Shown one piece after another: positions 7,238 through 15,443 of a stretch of 64,000 nt of DNA. The notes below the pieces were generated by a model. The model worked only from the letters and a program-made list of their open reading frames with translations. It did not search any database and was not told where the DNA came from. Source of the stretch: Paenibacillus rhizovicinus (GTDB taxonomy: Bacteria > Bacillota > Bacilli > Paenibacillales > Paenibacillaceae); NCBI RefSeq assembly GCF_010365285.1, contig NZ_CP048286.1, positions 620,001 to 684,000 of the forward strand, read 5' to 3'. Both the position numbers and the translations under genes were made by a program. Numbering within the stretch: the stretch's first letter is position 1; each line of letters opens with the position of its first letter.

Positions 7238-8506
7238 CTAGGCTCCTTCGCCTTTCCGCTCTGTCCGCAGCAGCATGGTCGACGTAATGAGGTTGCTGAG
7301 CAGCAGCCAAATCAATATGCCGGGCGCGATCGCCATCAGCCCGGGCAGACCGTATACCTGCAGGCCGCCGACGATGCTGAAGCATGCCGCGGCTGGTAAG
7401 ACGAGCCAGAATCGTACGCGGCCAGCCGATTTCCGCAAGACGGCATCCTGCCACTGAAACTGAGCGAAGAACGGTTCGGCGATCATGCCGCGCCAGTGAG
7501 AGATGACCCAAGTCGACAGCAGCAGCAGGAGCGCTATCATGACGAAGGGCTTGATCACGGCGGGCGACAAGGCGACTGCAGCGGTGGAAATGAATACGAA
7601 GATCAGCCAGGTGCGAATGAGCGGCAGCCGGCGAATGAATGCTTTCACTATCATTTCGGCATGGATCGTTTCGCCGTTGAACGGCTTGAAAATCCGGTTC
7701 GAGCGGCGCAGCATCACTGGACGGCTGAGCTTGACCCGCGGCCTCCGCTCGATGACGTTCCGCAGCAACAATTGCGTGCTGGCCAATCTCGCGTGCTGCT
7801 CCTGCTGCGCATCGGATTCGAATGTATCCCTTGCGCGCAGTTTAATGCGCAGCAGCAAACCTAATGCCGCCGCGCCGATGAGCAGCGGTGCCAGAAGCTG
7901 CAGCGGAGAGGTCCCGATCGCAATCATCGGCACGAGGTACGCAGCCGCAAGCAGCAGCGTGACCGCCGTCTTGACGACCCACTTGAGTAATCCCAAGAAT
8001 CGGGCCTCGATCAAATTCCTCCATACTGCGCCGATGCACGCCCATACCCAAGTGTATAGAATCATGACAACGATGTGCGATGCCGGGAAATGATGGACCG
8101 CGATGAAGAACGGGAACAACAGCGCATACACGAGCGTTGTCATGAATAACAGAACCAGTGCGGTATACGCCGTTCCGCGCACCAAGAGTCCCCGGCCCCA
8201 GGACCGCTTCTGAATCAAGAACAGTACGTCGGCTTCTTCCGTGAACGTCCGCAGCCTGCCGATGAAGACGACGAAGAGCGGCAGTCGTTCCCCGGTCCAC
8301 ATCGGCAGCTGCGTCAGCCAATGCGGCGGATCATGCCACAGATCCACATACGTGCCGCCGCCGACCCACAGCATCGGCAGAATGAAGTACAGCCAGACCG
8401 TCCAGTCCAGCGCCGTGCGCCATGCTCTCCACTGCTCGATCCAGAAGCGGCCGAGCCTTCGCCGGAACAAGGTTCCGATGCGCCAACGGCCGGTAAGCTT
8501 ATTCAT
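7238..8506 (-). CDS. ecsB: ABC transporter permease, EcsB-like
   Basis: A 422-residue integral membrane protein. Hydrophobic segments are visible at about 38-55, 118-140, 150-170, 185-205 and in the last third, with a long basic cytosolic loop around 225-290. The overall pattern follows EcsB. With the EcsA-like ATPase it forms an ABC exporter; in Bacillus EcsAB affects protein secretion, intramembrane proteolysis by RasP and competence. The gene begins 12 bases after ecsA, preceded by a purine-rich GGGGGAAGAGGG stretch, and is followed at once by the AAA ATPase gene. Confidence 0.8.
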   Translation of the reverse strand: MNKLTGRWRIGTLFRRRLGRFWIEQWRAWRTALDWTVWLYFILPMLWVGGGTYVDLWHDPPHWLTQLPMWTGERLPLFVVFIGRLRTFTEEADVLFLIQKRSWGRGLLVRGTAYTALVLLFMTTLVYALLFPFFIAVHHFPASHIVVMILYTWVWACIGAVWRNLIEARFLGLLKWVVKTAVTLLLAAAYLVPMIAIGTSPLQLLAPLLIGAAALGLLLRIKLRARDTFESDAQQEQHARLASTQLLLRNVIERRPRVKLSRPVMLRRSNRIFKPFNGETIHAEMIVKAFIRRLPLIRTWLIFVFISTAAVALSPAVIKPFVMIALLLLLSTWVISHWRGMIAEPFFAQFQWQDAVLRKSAGRVRFWLVLPAAACFSIVGGLQVYGLPGLMAIAPGILIWLLLSNLITSTMLLRTERKGEGA

Positions 8507-8518
8507 CCCTCTTCCCCC

Positions 8519-9220
8519 TTACGTCAGTGCATAGAAGCATTCGGTCAGCGGCGCATCGACCGCGCAGCCCGCCTGCTCCCGCACCTGGCCGAGCGTGCCC
8601 TGCGCCACGATCGACCCGCTGTTGATAAGGATAATGCGTTCGCAGATCCGTTCGGCGGTATCCAGTACGTGCGTGCACATCAACACGCCCGCTCCCCGTT
8701 CGCGTTCATCCTGCAGCAGCTCGAGGAAATCCCTCGTCGCCCGGGGATCGAGCCCGACGAACGGCTCATCCACCACGTATACGTCCGGCTTGAGCAGGAA
8801 CCCGATGATGAGCATCATCTTCTGCTGCATCCCTTTCGAGAAGCCGGTCGGCAGCTTATGCCGCTCGTCCGATAGCCGAAACCGTTCCAGCATCAGCTCC
8901 GCCCGCTGCAGGAACGTCGCCTCGTCCAGCTCGTACGCGGCTGCCGCGAGCTGCAGATGTTCCCACAGCGTCATATATTCATAGAGCACCGGCTGCTCCG
9001 GCACGTACGCATAACGGCCTTGTTCGCCGCCGAATTGCACGCTTCCGTCGACGTAGCGCGTGAGACCGAGCAGCGATTTGATCGTCGTGCTCTTCCCCGC
9101 GCCGTTCGGACCGATCAAGCCGACCAGCTCTCCTGCTTCAATCGAGAATGCGATATTCCTAATGACGTCCGCATCCGCCGTATATCCGGCTTTCCGGATG
9201 TCCACCTCTAGCACCGACAT
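8519..9220 (-). CDS. ecsA: ABC transporter ATP-binding protein, EcsA-like
   Basis: A 233-residue ATPase with Walker A GPNGAGKSTTIKSLLG, signature FSKGMQQK and Walker B VYVVDEPFVGLDP, followed by the switch His in MCTHVLDTAE. It powers the EcsB-like permease next door. The ATG at 9220 lies nine bases after GGGAGG; a TTG two codons upstream is only three bases from that site and was rejected. It is the first gene of a three-gene minus-strand unit (ATPase, permease, AAA ATPase). Confidence 0.88.
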   Translation of the reverse strand: MSVLEVDIRKAGYTADADVIRNIAFSIEAGELVGLIGPNGAGKSTTIKSLLGLTRYVDGSVQFGGEQGRYAYVPEQPVLYEYMTLWEHLQLAAAAYELDEATFLQRAELMLERFRLSDERHKLPTGFSKGMQQKMMLIIGFLLKPDVYVVDEPFVGLDPRATRDFLELLQDERERGAGVLMCTHVLDTAERICERIILINSGSIVAQGTLGQVREQAGCAVDAPLTECFYALT

Positions 9221-9283
9221 GTCCAAATTCCTCCCAATCGTCGGCAGCTGCCGCGCTTCGCGATGCGGCCGCCAATCGATTCC

Positions 9284-9928
9284 CTAATTTAAATCGTTCA
9301 GAATGGCTAATACTTCGTCCTTCGCAAGGACGTTCACGCCGATCGCGGACAATTCCTGAATCCCCTTCTCGTACACTTGGGACATCGCATCCTTCACCAT
9401 GACGGCACGATAGTCCCGCTCGCTCGCTTCGTATATAGACGTACGCGGACAGTTCGGAAAATTGCAGCCGATGAACACGACCGTATCCACGTTCAGTTCG
9501 CGCAGGAAGGCATCCAGCCCCGTCTCGTAGAACGCGCCCCAACGAGGTTTATACACGATCCATTCCCGATCGCCGGCCGGCTGGAGCTCGCCGCGGAGCA
9601 GCGCGGCGCTTTGCATCGGACCTGCTCCGGCAGGCAGCAGCTCCGCAACGAGCTGTGCACCAGGGCTCTCCGGCGCAGCGACGCGCGCTCCGTTCTCGAT
9701 GAGCGCCCTCCGGCACAAGTCGACATTCGAGCCGTTCTCTTCGTACAGGCGCACGACATGCACGATAGGAAGCCCTTGCGCGCGATAGGCTTCCAGCAGT
9801 TCAACCATGGCCGGAATCACGTCCATCGTTCCGGGTATTTCGGCAGGCGCGCCGGGAAGCGTGAAATCGTTTTGCGTATCGATCGTAATCAAAACGGAAT
9901 GATGCCAATGCGGCTCCGTATAGCTCAT
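9284..9928 (-). CDS. Isochorismatase-fold cysteine hydrolase
   Basis: A 214-residue enzyme with the cysteine hydrolase triad: Asp in ITIDTQNDF (about D17), Lys in VYKPRWGAFY and the nucleophilic Cys in VVFIGCNFPNCPRTSIYEA. The family includes nicotinamidases, N-carbamoylsarcosine amidases and isochorismatases. The FPNCPRTSI stretch after the catalytic region is typical of uncharacterised amidase-like members. A GGAGGTGA site precedes the ATG. It is divergent from the isoprenoid synthase gene. The substrate cannot be assigned. Confidence 0.85.
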   Translation of the reverse strand: MSYTEPHWHHSVLITIDTQNDFTLPGAPAEIPGTMDVIPAMVELLEAYRAQGLPIVHVVRLYEENGSNVDLCRRALIENGARVAAPESPGAQLVAELLPAGAGPMQSAALLRGELQPAGDREWIVYKPRWGAFYETGLDAFLRELNVDTVVFIGCNFPNCPRTSIYEASERDYRAVMVKDAMSQVYEKGIQELSAIGVNVLAKDEVLAILNDLN

Positions 9929-10048
9929 AACCCGTCACCTCCGCGCGTTTTCTAAATCATACCACTTTGCGCCGGTAATGTCCTTGACCCCGCAGTTAAC
10001 GACATTTACGATCAGTCCGAGCAAGACAAAGATCGGCGCGATTTAACA

Positions 10049-10077
10049 TTGTTCGACATAAACCTTTGGCCTATACT
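10049..10077 (+). promoter_or_regulatory. SigA-type promoter of the isoprenoid synthase gene
   Basis: TTGTTC (10049-10054), a 17-base spacer and TATACT (10072-10077) lie about 40 bases before the start codon. A TCGACA motif overlaps the -35 end (10053-10058) and recurs upstream of both peptide genes. Confidence 0.6.
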
Positions 10078-10118
10078 GGTAATGCAACCTTAGCTATCCA
10101 AAAAGGAGATTTGACACG

Positions 10119-11060
10119 ATGACATGGAGAACCGACTACGAAGAAGAACTCGCCGCCGTCTTCAGCGAAGCGGAACGGCTGATCGACGCCTATCCAGCGC
10201 CGCTAGGCGAGAAAGGCCAGGCTTATCTGCAAGCCTTTAACCCGCTCCGCCCATCCAGTACCAAGAACCACATTTGTTATCTGCTTCCTTTTTGGATTGA
10301 ACCCGTGACGAAGCTGACCTCTCAGCAATACCGGGATATATCGCTTGCAAACGTTTTCGTAATGCTGTACTTCTTTATACAAGACGATCTCATGGATGAC
10401 GCGCCGTCAGATTGGAAGGAACGGCTGGCTCTCGGCAATCTATTCCACTTGAGCATGCTTGATCTATATCGCTCTTTATTCGACCACGACTCTCCTTTTT
10501 GGAATTATTTCAACGACTATGTAGTGACTTGGTCGCTTGCCGTAGCCTATGAGCATCCGATGGGCAGCCTGGATCCGGCCCAGCTCGCCCGCAAAGCCGC
10601 GCCGGTCAAACTCGCAAGCACGGGAGCACTGCTGCTGGCCGGAAATCAAGAGTTGGTGCAATCTGTTTCGCATGCGGTTGACCTTGCCCTCGCCACTCTC
10701 CAATTCTCCGACGATTGGGCCGATTGGGAGGAAGATTTCGACCTGGGCAGTGCCAACAGCCTGATAGGCATGATTACCTCCGAAAAGGGCGAATTTGCAT
10801 TGCCGCTAACGAAGGAAGACGTGAAAAACGCCATTTTTCTAGATGGCGTCCTAACCCGTTTTGCACAATTGGCTGCAGCAAACAGCAGTACGATGGACAA
10901 GCTTAGTCTACCGCTCCCCCACTTAACAGCCTTTCAAGTCCATCTCGCCGATCAGCTTACCGAGGCTGCAGAGAAGTTGAACGTTACCAAACGAATGCTG
11001 ATGCAAGGGGGATTCGACCACTTTCTTTATACGAATATTTCTTCCATTTCTACCTTATAG
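10119..11060 (+). CDS. Class I isoprenoid synthase-like enzyme (ComQ-like role possible)
   Basis: A 313-residue all-helical protein with both signatures of class I isoprenoid synthases. The aspartate-rich motif is in FFIQDDLMDD (D89, D90, D93, D94). The second Mg2+ motif is in FSDDWADWEEDFDLGSAN (D198, D199, D202, E204, E205). Such enzymes ionise allylic diphosphates: they elongate or cyclise prenyl chains or, in ComQ, transfer a prenyl group to a Trp of a peptide pheromone. It lacks a membrane segment. AAAGGAG precedes the ATG. The two Trp-ended peptide genes directly downstream suggest a peptide-prenylating role, but a terpene synthase remains possible. Confidence 0.75.
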   Translation: MTWRTDYEEELAAVFSEAERLIDAYPAPLGEKGQAYLQAFNPLRPSSTKNHICYLLPFWIEPVTKLTSQQYRDISLANVFVMLYFFIQDDLMDDAPSDWKERLALGNLFHLSMLDLYRSLFDHDSPFWNYFNDYVVTWSLAVAYEHPMGSLDPAQLARKAAPVKLASTGALLLAGNQELVQSVSHAVDLALATLQFSDDWADWEEDFDLGSANSLIGMITSEKGEFALPLTKEDVKNAIFLDGVLTRFAQLAAANSSTMDKLSLPLPHLTAFQVHLADQLTEAAEKLNVTKRMLMQGGFDHFLYTNISSISTL

Positions 11061-11068
11061 CTAATCAA

Positions 11069-11107
11069 TCGACATCATTTTCTATGAAATTGTAAAATTT
11101 TGTGGTA
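11069..11107 (+). promoter_or_regulatory. Upstream module of the first NHLP-like peptide gene
   Basis: TCGACA (11069-11074) is followed 26 bases later by TGTGGTA (11101-11107), which contains an extended -10-like TGGTAGACT. The same pair with a 27-base gap stands before the second peptide gene. It marks a shared promoter or operator. Confidence 0.5.
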
Positions 11108-11150
11108 GACTGATCCTGCTTGGAAAAATAATCAAAAAGGTGGTTTTTGG

Positions 11151-11408
11151 ATGAAAGCAACTTTGGAACAATCGACAACCGTCTCGTTAAGAGAACAAAT
11201 TATCGCAAAAGCTTGGAGCGACCCTGCATTTAAAGCCGCACTCGTCTCCAATCCAAAAGCTGCTTTGAAGCAATACTTCGAACTTGACTTGCCGGAAGAA
11301 ATGAAACTGATCGTCGCTGAAGAAAAGAAAGACCAACTCATGTTTGTTATCCCGCCTAGCCCTTCCGAGTATGCTCAAGATCTTATCGTCACCGAAGAAG
11401 CATGGTAA
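11151..11408 (+). CDS. NHLP-like RiPP precursor/leader peptide, copy 1, Trp C-terminus
   Basis: An 85-residue acidic peptide. The segment LREQIIAKAWSDPAFKAAL, then NPKAALKQYF and an IVAEE...VIPPSPSEYA tail, is the pattern of nitrile-hydratase-alpha-like leader peptides (NHLP, proteusin type) that carry cores to modifying enzymes. The usual Gly-Gly or Gly-Ala cleavage site and a long core are missing: the peptide ends ...TEEAW. AAAGGTGG lies seven bases before the ATG. It follows the isoprenoid synthase by 90 bases and has a close paralogue at 12049. The terminal Trp, also present in the paralogue, is the best candidate for modification. Confidence 0.82.
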   Translation: MKATLEQSTTVSLREQIIAKAWSDPAFKAALVSNPKAALKQYFELDLPEEMKLIVAEEKKDQLMFVIPPSPSEYAQDLIVTEEAW

Positions 11409-11501
11409 GGTTTTAATAACCAAATAAAAGGGAATCGTCAGAATTAAACTGGTTCCTACGTCAAGGACATATTAAAATAGAGTTAAGCAATAGACAAAGG
11501 G

Positions 11502-11534
11502 TGATCCCTGCACTATAAAGGGGTCATCTTTTTT
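11502..11534 (+). terminator. Rho-independent terminator downstream of peptide copy 1
   Basis: TGATCCCT (11502-11509) pairs with AGGGGTCA (11519-11526), with one G-T pair, followed by a T-rich run. Confidence 0.7.
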
Positions 11535-11866
11535 ATTTCTCATGTGTATCCGTGTGTATCCGTGATTTTTGTAATAGTGGATATAGCGATACAGCCACCG
11601 ATTTTAAGCTTTAGTACACCCAATGTGAAGCAACAACGAATTCTCACTTAGTCTTTCATATGGCATAAAAGAGCTCCTGAGGAACAACGTCCCATCAGTT
11701 CCCTCGTCTAGACAAGGACTGACCTAGTCCCATCTTGTTGGTTAATGGTATCTGTCGCTAATGACATGTTCATATAAATAGAGAGATTTATAGCGAGGAG
11801 TCCCCTTTAGAACTATCTAAAAATAGCAACGAATATGACCAGTGCTAATGAACGCTATCCTGCTAC

Positions 11867-11897
11867 AGGAATCGTCGCTCCCGACGGTTCCTTTTTT
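11867..11897 (+). terminator. Orphan terminator resembling that of peptide copy 2
   Basis: AGGAATCGTCG pairs with CGACGGTTCCT (one G-T pair) and is followed by TTTTTT. No gene ends here, and the stem shares AGGAATCGTC with the terminator at 12313. Confidence 0.7.
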
Positions 11898-11960
11898 GAT
11901 CCGGTTCAAGGCGCCTATCTAGCAACTCATTATCTATAATAGGGTAAATTGTACTGGTTT

Positions 11961-12000
11961 TCGACAAATTTTTCTTTCTAATCTACCAATTCATGTGGTA
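11961..12000 (+). promoter_or_regulatory. Upstream module of the second NHLP-like peptide gene
   Basis: TCGACA (11961-11966) and TGTGGTA (11994-12000) repeat the arrangement before copy 1. Both copies then show GGnAAAA and an AAGGTGG ribosome binding site at similar distances. Confidence 0.5.
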
Positions 12001-12048
12001 AGCTATTGACGTTTGGGAAAATATGACTAGAAGGTGGCCTGCATCGTT

Positions 12049-12294
12049 ATGGGACAATCGACAAATTCTTCACTCAAAGAACAAATTATTGCTAAAGCTT
12101 GGAGCGATCCTGCATTTAAAGCTTCGCTCATCGCAGATCCTAAGGCTGCTCTCAAAGAACACTTCAACGTTGACGTCCCGGATAGCCTGGAGATCGTCGT
12201 TGCCGAGGAAGCGCCTAATCGGGTAACGCTCGTCATTCCTCCGAACCCGGCCGAATATGCGACTGAAGTGTCGAATGTCGGAGATACCTGGTAG
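12049..12294 (+). CDS. NHLP-like RiPP precursor/leader peptide, copy 2, Trp C-terminus
   Basis: An 81-residue peptide aligned to copy 1 over its whole length without internal gaps: LKEQIIAKAWSDPAFKASL, DPKAALKEHF, VVAEE and VIPPNPAEYA. It ends ...VGDTW, again with a terminal Trp. DNA identity is very high around AAGCTTGGAGCGA, which suggests a fairly recent duplication. The ATG at 12049 was chosen by alignment to copy 1; AGAAGGTGG lies 11-12 bases upstream. A GTG at 12034 overlaps that site and was rejected. A perfect terminator follows. No protease, exporter or other maturase gene is adjacent. Confidence 0.82.
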   Translation: MGQSTNSSLKEQIIAKAWSDPAFKASLIADPKAALKEHFNVDVPDSLEIVVAEEAPNRVTLVIPPNPAEYATEVSNVGDTW

Positions 12295-12312
12295 TTTATA
12301 ATCAAATGCAAA

Positions 12313-12344
12313 AAGGAATCGTCATTATCGACGATTCCTTTTTT
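12313..12344 (+). terminator. Terminator of peptide copy 2
   Basis: A perfect 11-bp stem, AAGGAATCGTC with GACGATTCCTT, a six-base loop and TTTTTT. The A-run on the left lets it also stop the converging kinase transcript. Confidence 0.88.
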
Positions 12345-12357
12345 GTTCGCTTTACAT

Positions 12358-14277
12358 TCAGGCGCCTACACTTGTCTGTTGAAAAGTTCCCGCGGACGGG
12401 AAGCGAATGGTGGCTTCCGTCCCTACGCCCTTCTCGCTTGTAAAATTAATTGACCCTCTCATCGCTTCGATGATGCGGATCGTAATCATGAGACCGAGCC
12501 CCGTACCTTTCGACTTACTCGACAGATATGGTTCTCCCAGGCGCTCTAGCATGTTCTCGTCCATGCCGACGCCGCTGTCCGCGATATGGATCACAACTTC
12601 CTGCTTTTCCTCGTAGGCCCAAACGCGAACGACACCCGATCCTTCAAGTGCTTCAATGCTGTTCTTAATGAGATTAATGATCGCTTGCTTCAATTTGGAG
12701 GAGTTCCCCATTATACATAGCGATTTGGGCATTTGAATTTCCAACTTACCGCCCTGCATATTCGCGAGCGGCACGATAATGCCCTGCACGTGCTTGAATT
12801 CCTCCGCCAGGTTCAACTCGACGACGTTCTCCATCTGCGGCTTGGCGAAGCCCAGAAAATCCGTAACGATGACGGAGGCCCGGTCCAGCTCGTCGATCGC
12901 GAGTTGATAGAAATCGTCCTCTCCCGGCTTCGATTGGTTCTTCTGCCCGAGTACTTGCAGCATGCCTCGCGTCACTTGCAGCGGATTGCGGACTTCGTGC
13001 GCGACCGAGGCCGCAAGCTGGCTAATGATTTCCAGCTTCTCGGAACGCTGCAATTCGGTGTAGTAGATTTCGAGTTCTCGCGAGTAGGCGATGATCTGCT
13101 TGTGCTGATCGGCGAACCTCCGGCCAAGCACGACGATGAGCGAGATTACGAAGGCGAACAAGCCCCATTTCCACCAGAAGAACGTATAGGTTTGGTCGCT
13201 GGAATAGTAGACCAGCAGCTCCGTTATGCTCACGGCCGTAAAGAGAACGAGACCGGTCGCGATAATAATGGAATCGATGTTCCGGATCCACAACTGCCTG
13301 ATCAGCATCCCGAACATGAGGATAAATTGAATGATCATGAAGAGTCCGAGATACTTAACGGAAATCTCCGAATACAAATTCGCGATCGACCTGTCCGTCG
13401 TGAGGTTGACGATTAACATCGCCGTGCTGATAAGGACGTATCCGATCAAGAGCCGGCGGAAGTGCGTGACGATACGCCGATATCCGCAACCGAACAGCTG
13501 CTCGAAGAAGAACAGCAGCGACGTCAGGAACGCCGACAAAGAAAGATCGAACAACGTTTGATACACGGTGCCGTATTGGCCGTAAAACGTGTACAGGAAC
13601 GGAGAGTTCCCGATGATCAGGCCTCCGATGGATAAAATAACGATACAAAGCGCCAACCAGCTCCTAAGCTGCTGGCGTACGAGAAACGCTGCACAGATGA
13701 GCATAACGACGGCTACGCAGATATAGGCGCTGCCGATAATAACGTCGAGCAAATCTTGCTTGGCATACGCCTTCATTAACGTTTGATAGTCACCGAAACG
13801 AGACCCGTCTCCAAGTCCCAGGCGCTCCCTTTTGCTTTCGACGTGAATGTACATGTCCTTACCCGAATCCAGTGTGTCAAGAGCGAGCACGATGCGATTC
13901 GTGACGAATGAATTGTTCCGCTCGGAATGGAAGATCACCTTACCGTCCAGAAAGACGGTGACGTCCTGGCCGAAAACGTTGGGAAGGTAAGCCCCGCTAT
14001 TGTCCGATAGCCGCGGAAGCTTCAAGCGTATCCATGCGGAATGCGTACCTTCCGAAGGCGCATACAGCGGCTTGTCGTCGGTGACGCCCTGCCAGCCGCC
14101 CGCAGCGGATGCTTGTTCCGGCAGCTTGGTCAGTTCAGCAGGTTTCTCCCATCGAAAATCCCACTTGTCCAATTGTTGCTGCCCAGAGGACGAAGATGCT
14201 CCGAATGCGATCGTCGGCAAAAATGCGAACACGCATGCCATCAAGATTACGACAACTGGAACGGATTTGAACTTCAT
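12358..14277 (-). CDS. Membrane sensor histidine kinase, 7TMR-DISM-like
   Basis: A 639-residue kinase. A signal peptide (about 1-27) is followed by an extracytoplasmic beta-rich domain (about 35-165, with WIRLKLP and VTVFLDGKVIF), typical of the DISM family. Next come about seven or eight membrane segments (about 180-385), a HisKA domain with phospho-acceptor H427 in SVAHEVRNPLQ, and a HATPase domain with N box IKNSIEALEG, G1 DSGVGMDE and G2 GTGLGL. The HisKA sequence resembles sporulation-type kinases. No response regulator gene is adjacent. It converges on the peptide gene and shares its terminator. ATG 14277 follows AGGAG closely; GTG 14289 is an alternative. Confidence 0.88.
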   Translation of the reverse strand: MKFKSVPVVVILMACVFAFLPTIAFGASSSSGQQQLDKWDFRWEKPAELTKLPEQASAAGGWQGVTDDKPLYAPSEGTHSAWIRLKLPRLSDNSGAYLPNVFGQDVTVFLDGKVIFHSERNNSFVTNRIVLALDTLDSGKDMYIHVESKRERLGLGDGSRFGDYQTLMKAYAKQDLLDVIIGSAYICVAVVMLICAAFLVRQQLRSWLALCIVILSIGGLIIGNSPFLYTFYGQYGTVYQTLFDLSLSAFLTSLLFFFEQLFGCGYRRIVTHFRRLLIGYVLISTAMLIVNLTTDRSIANLYSEISVKYLGLFMIIQFILMFGMLIRQLWIRNIDSIIIATGLVLFTAVSITELLVYYSSDQTYTFFWWKWGLFAFVISLIVVLGRRFADQHKQIIAYSRELEIYYTELQRSEKLEIISQLAASVAHEVRNPLQVTRGMLQVLGQKNQSKPGEDDFYQLAIDELDRASVIVTDFLGFAKPQMENVVELNLAEEFKHVQGIIVPLANMQGGKLEIQMPKSLCIMGNSSKLKQAIINLIKNSIEALEGSGVVRVWAYEEKQEVVIHIADSGVGMDENMLERLGEPYLSSKSKGTGLGLMITIRIIEAMRGSINFTSEKGVGTEATIRFPSAGTFQQTSVGA

Positions 14278-14415
14278 TTGCTCCTGCACCCCGATTATAG
14301 TTATTTAGTCTGATGTTTCTCCCTTTATTCGACAAAATTCTCCATTTGCCTGCAAGGGGAAAGTTAAAGAATATCTAAAGATTTCTATCGGTGCAGGATA
14401 CCTGTGCGCGAGACG

Positions 14416-14441
14416 AAAAAAAAGCCGCTTAACGGCGGCTT
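14416..14441 (-). terminator. Terminator of the YebC-family gene
   Basis: AAGCCGC (14422-14428) pairs with GCGGCTT (14435-14441); on the minus strand it is followed by eight T residues. Confidence 0.85.
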
Positions 14442-14471
14442 CCTCTCGGTAATCATTTTGATATTCGGAGC

Positions 14472-15206
14472 CTATTCCTCGAACTCCACGTTGTGATACA
14501 CCTGCTGAACGTCTTCTAGATCTTCCAGCATATCGATCAAACGGTCGAATTGCGCTTGCGATTCTTCGGGAATCGTCACGAAATTCTGCGCGAGCATCGT
14601 TTGCTCGGCAACCGTGAATTCGGTGATGCCCGCTTGCTTGAACGCTTCCTGAACCGCTTGGAACTGATTCGGTTCGGCGTACACGATTACTCCGCCTTCG
14701 CCATCTTCCCCTTCTTCTTCGACGATGTCGCGAACGTCGACGTCCGCCTCCATCATCAGCTCCAGCACGTCGTCGACGCTCTTGCCTTCCACGCCGATGA
14801 CGGCAGTGGCATTGAACATATACGAGACGGAGCCGCTGACGCCCATGCTGCCCCCGCATTTCGTGAAGGCGGAACGAACTTCCGGCGCCGTGCGGTTGAC
14901 GTTATTCGTAAGCGCATCGACGATGACCATGGAACCGTTGGGACCGAATCCCTCGTAACGCAGCTCCACGTAGTTCTCGTCCGAGCTGCCTTTCGCTTTC
15001 TCGATCGCGCGGTCGATGATTGCCCGGGGTACGTTGTATGTTTTCGCGCGTTCAAGCACGAATTTAAGGGATTGGTTGGATTCCGGATCCGGTTCGCCCT
15101 TCTTGGCGGCTACATAGATCTCCAGACCGAACTTGGCATAAATACGACTCGTATTGGCATCCTTCGAAGCTTTCTTCTCTTTGATATTATTCCATTTACG
15201 ACCCAT
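14472..15206 (-). CDS. yebC: YebC/PmpR family protein
   Basis: A 244-residue cytoplasmic protein starting [20 protein letters not shown], the hallmark of the short YeeI-type branch of the YebC family. Conserved patches [32 protein letters not shown] and YEGFGPNG are all present. The family was first described as DNA-binding regulators; more recent work on Bacillus YebC/YeeI links it to translation of proline-rich stretches. It appears monocistronic, with its own terminator. The start has only a weak GGGAATG site, but the family N-terminus fixes it. Confidence 0.93.
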   Translation of the reverse strand: MGRKWNNIKEKKASKDANTSRIYAKFGLEIYVAAKKGEPDPESNQSLKFVLERAKTYNVPRAIIDRAIEKAKGSSDENYVELRYEGFGPNGSMVIVDALTNNVNRTAPEVRSAFTKCGGSMGVSGSVSYMFNATAVIGVEGKSVDDVLELMMEADVDVRDIVEEEGEDGEGGVIVYAEPNQFQAVQEAFKQAGITEFTVAEQTMLAQNFVTIPEESQAQFDRLIDMLEDLEDVQQVYHNVEFEE

Positions 15207-15443
15207 CTTGGTTCATTCCCGCTTTCATTGGATTTCGGTTGCCCGCAAAACATTACGTTGTTTATTATTACATTTTCAGCCCTGCTTGAACAAGCTTTAA
15301 GCGGAAAAATGCTTCGAAATTTTAATAGAGCGGACCTCGTCGGCTTCGCGAATTGTTTCGGGCTGGAAACATTTTGATGAATCGGCTCGTCTGGAGATCA
15401 GATCGGTTCCTCAATACTAACGTCAAGAGAGTAGGTCGAACGC

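Larger units (their letters stand above)
11409..12048 (+). other. Spacer between the two peptide genes, with relic terminators
   Basis: About 640 bases without a convincing gene. It holds a terminator at 11502-11534, a second one at 11867-11897, and a weakened hairpin at 11431-11456. GGAATCGTC occurs after copy 1, at 11868 and after copy 2. CGAATATG at about 11830, as in the 3' part of copy 2, hints at a decayed third cassette. Confidence 0.5.

Noticed and set aside
12034..12048. GTG start for peptide copy 2
   Set aside because: The GTG overlaps its own ribosome binding site, and copy 1 aligns from the ATG at 12049.
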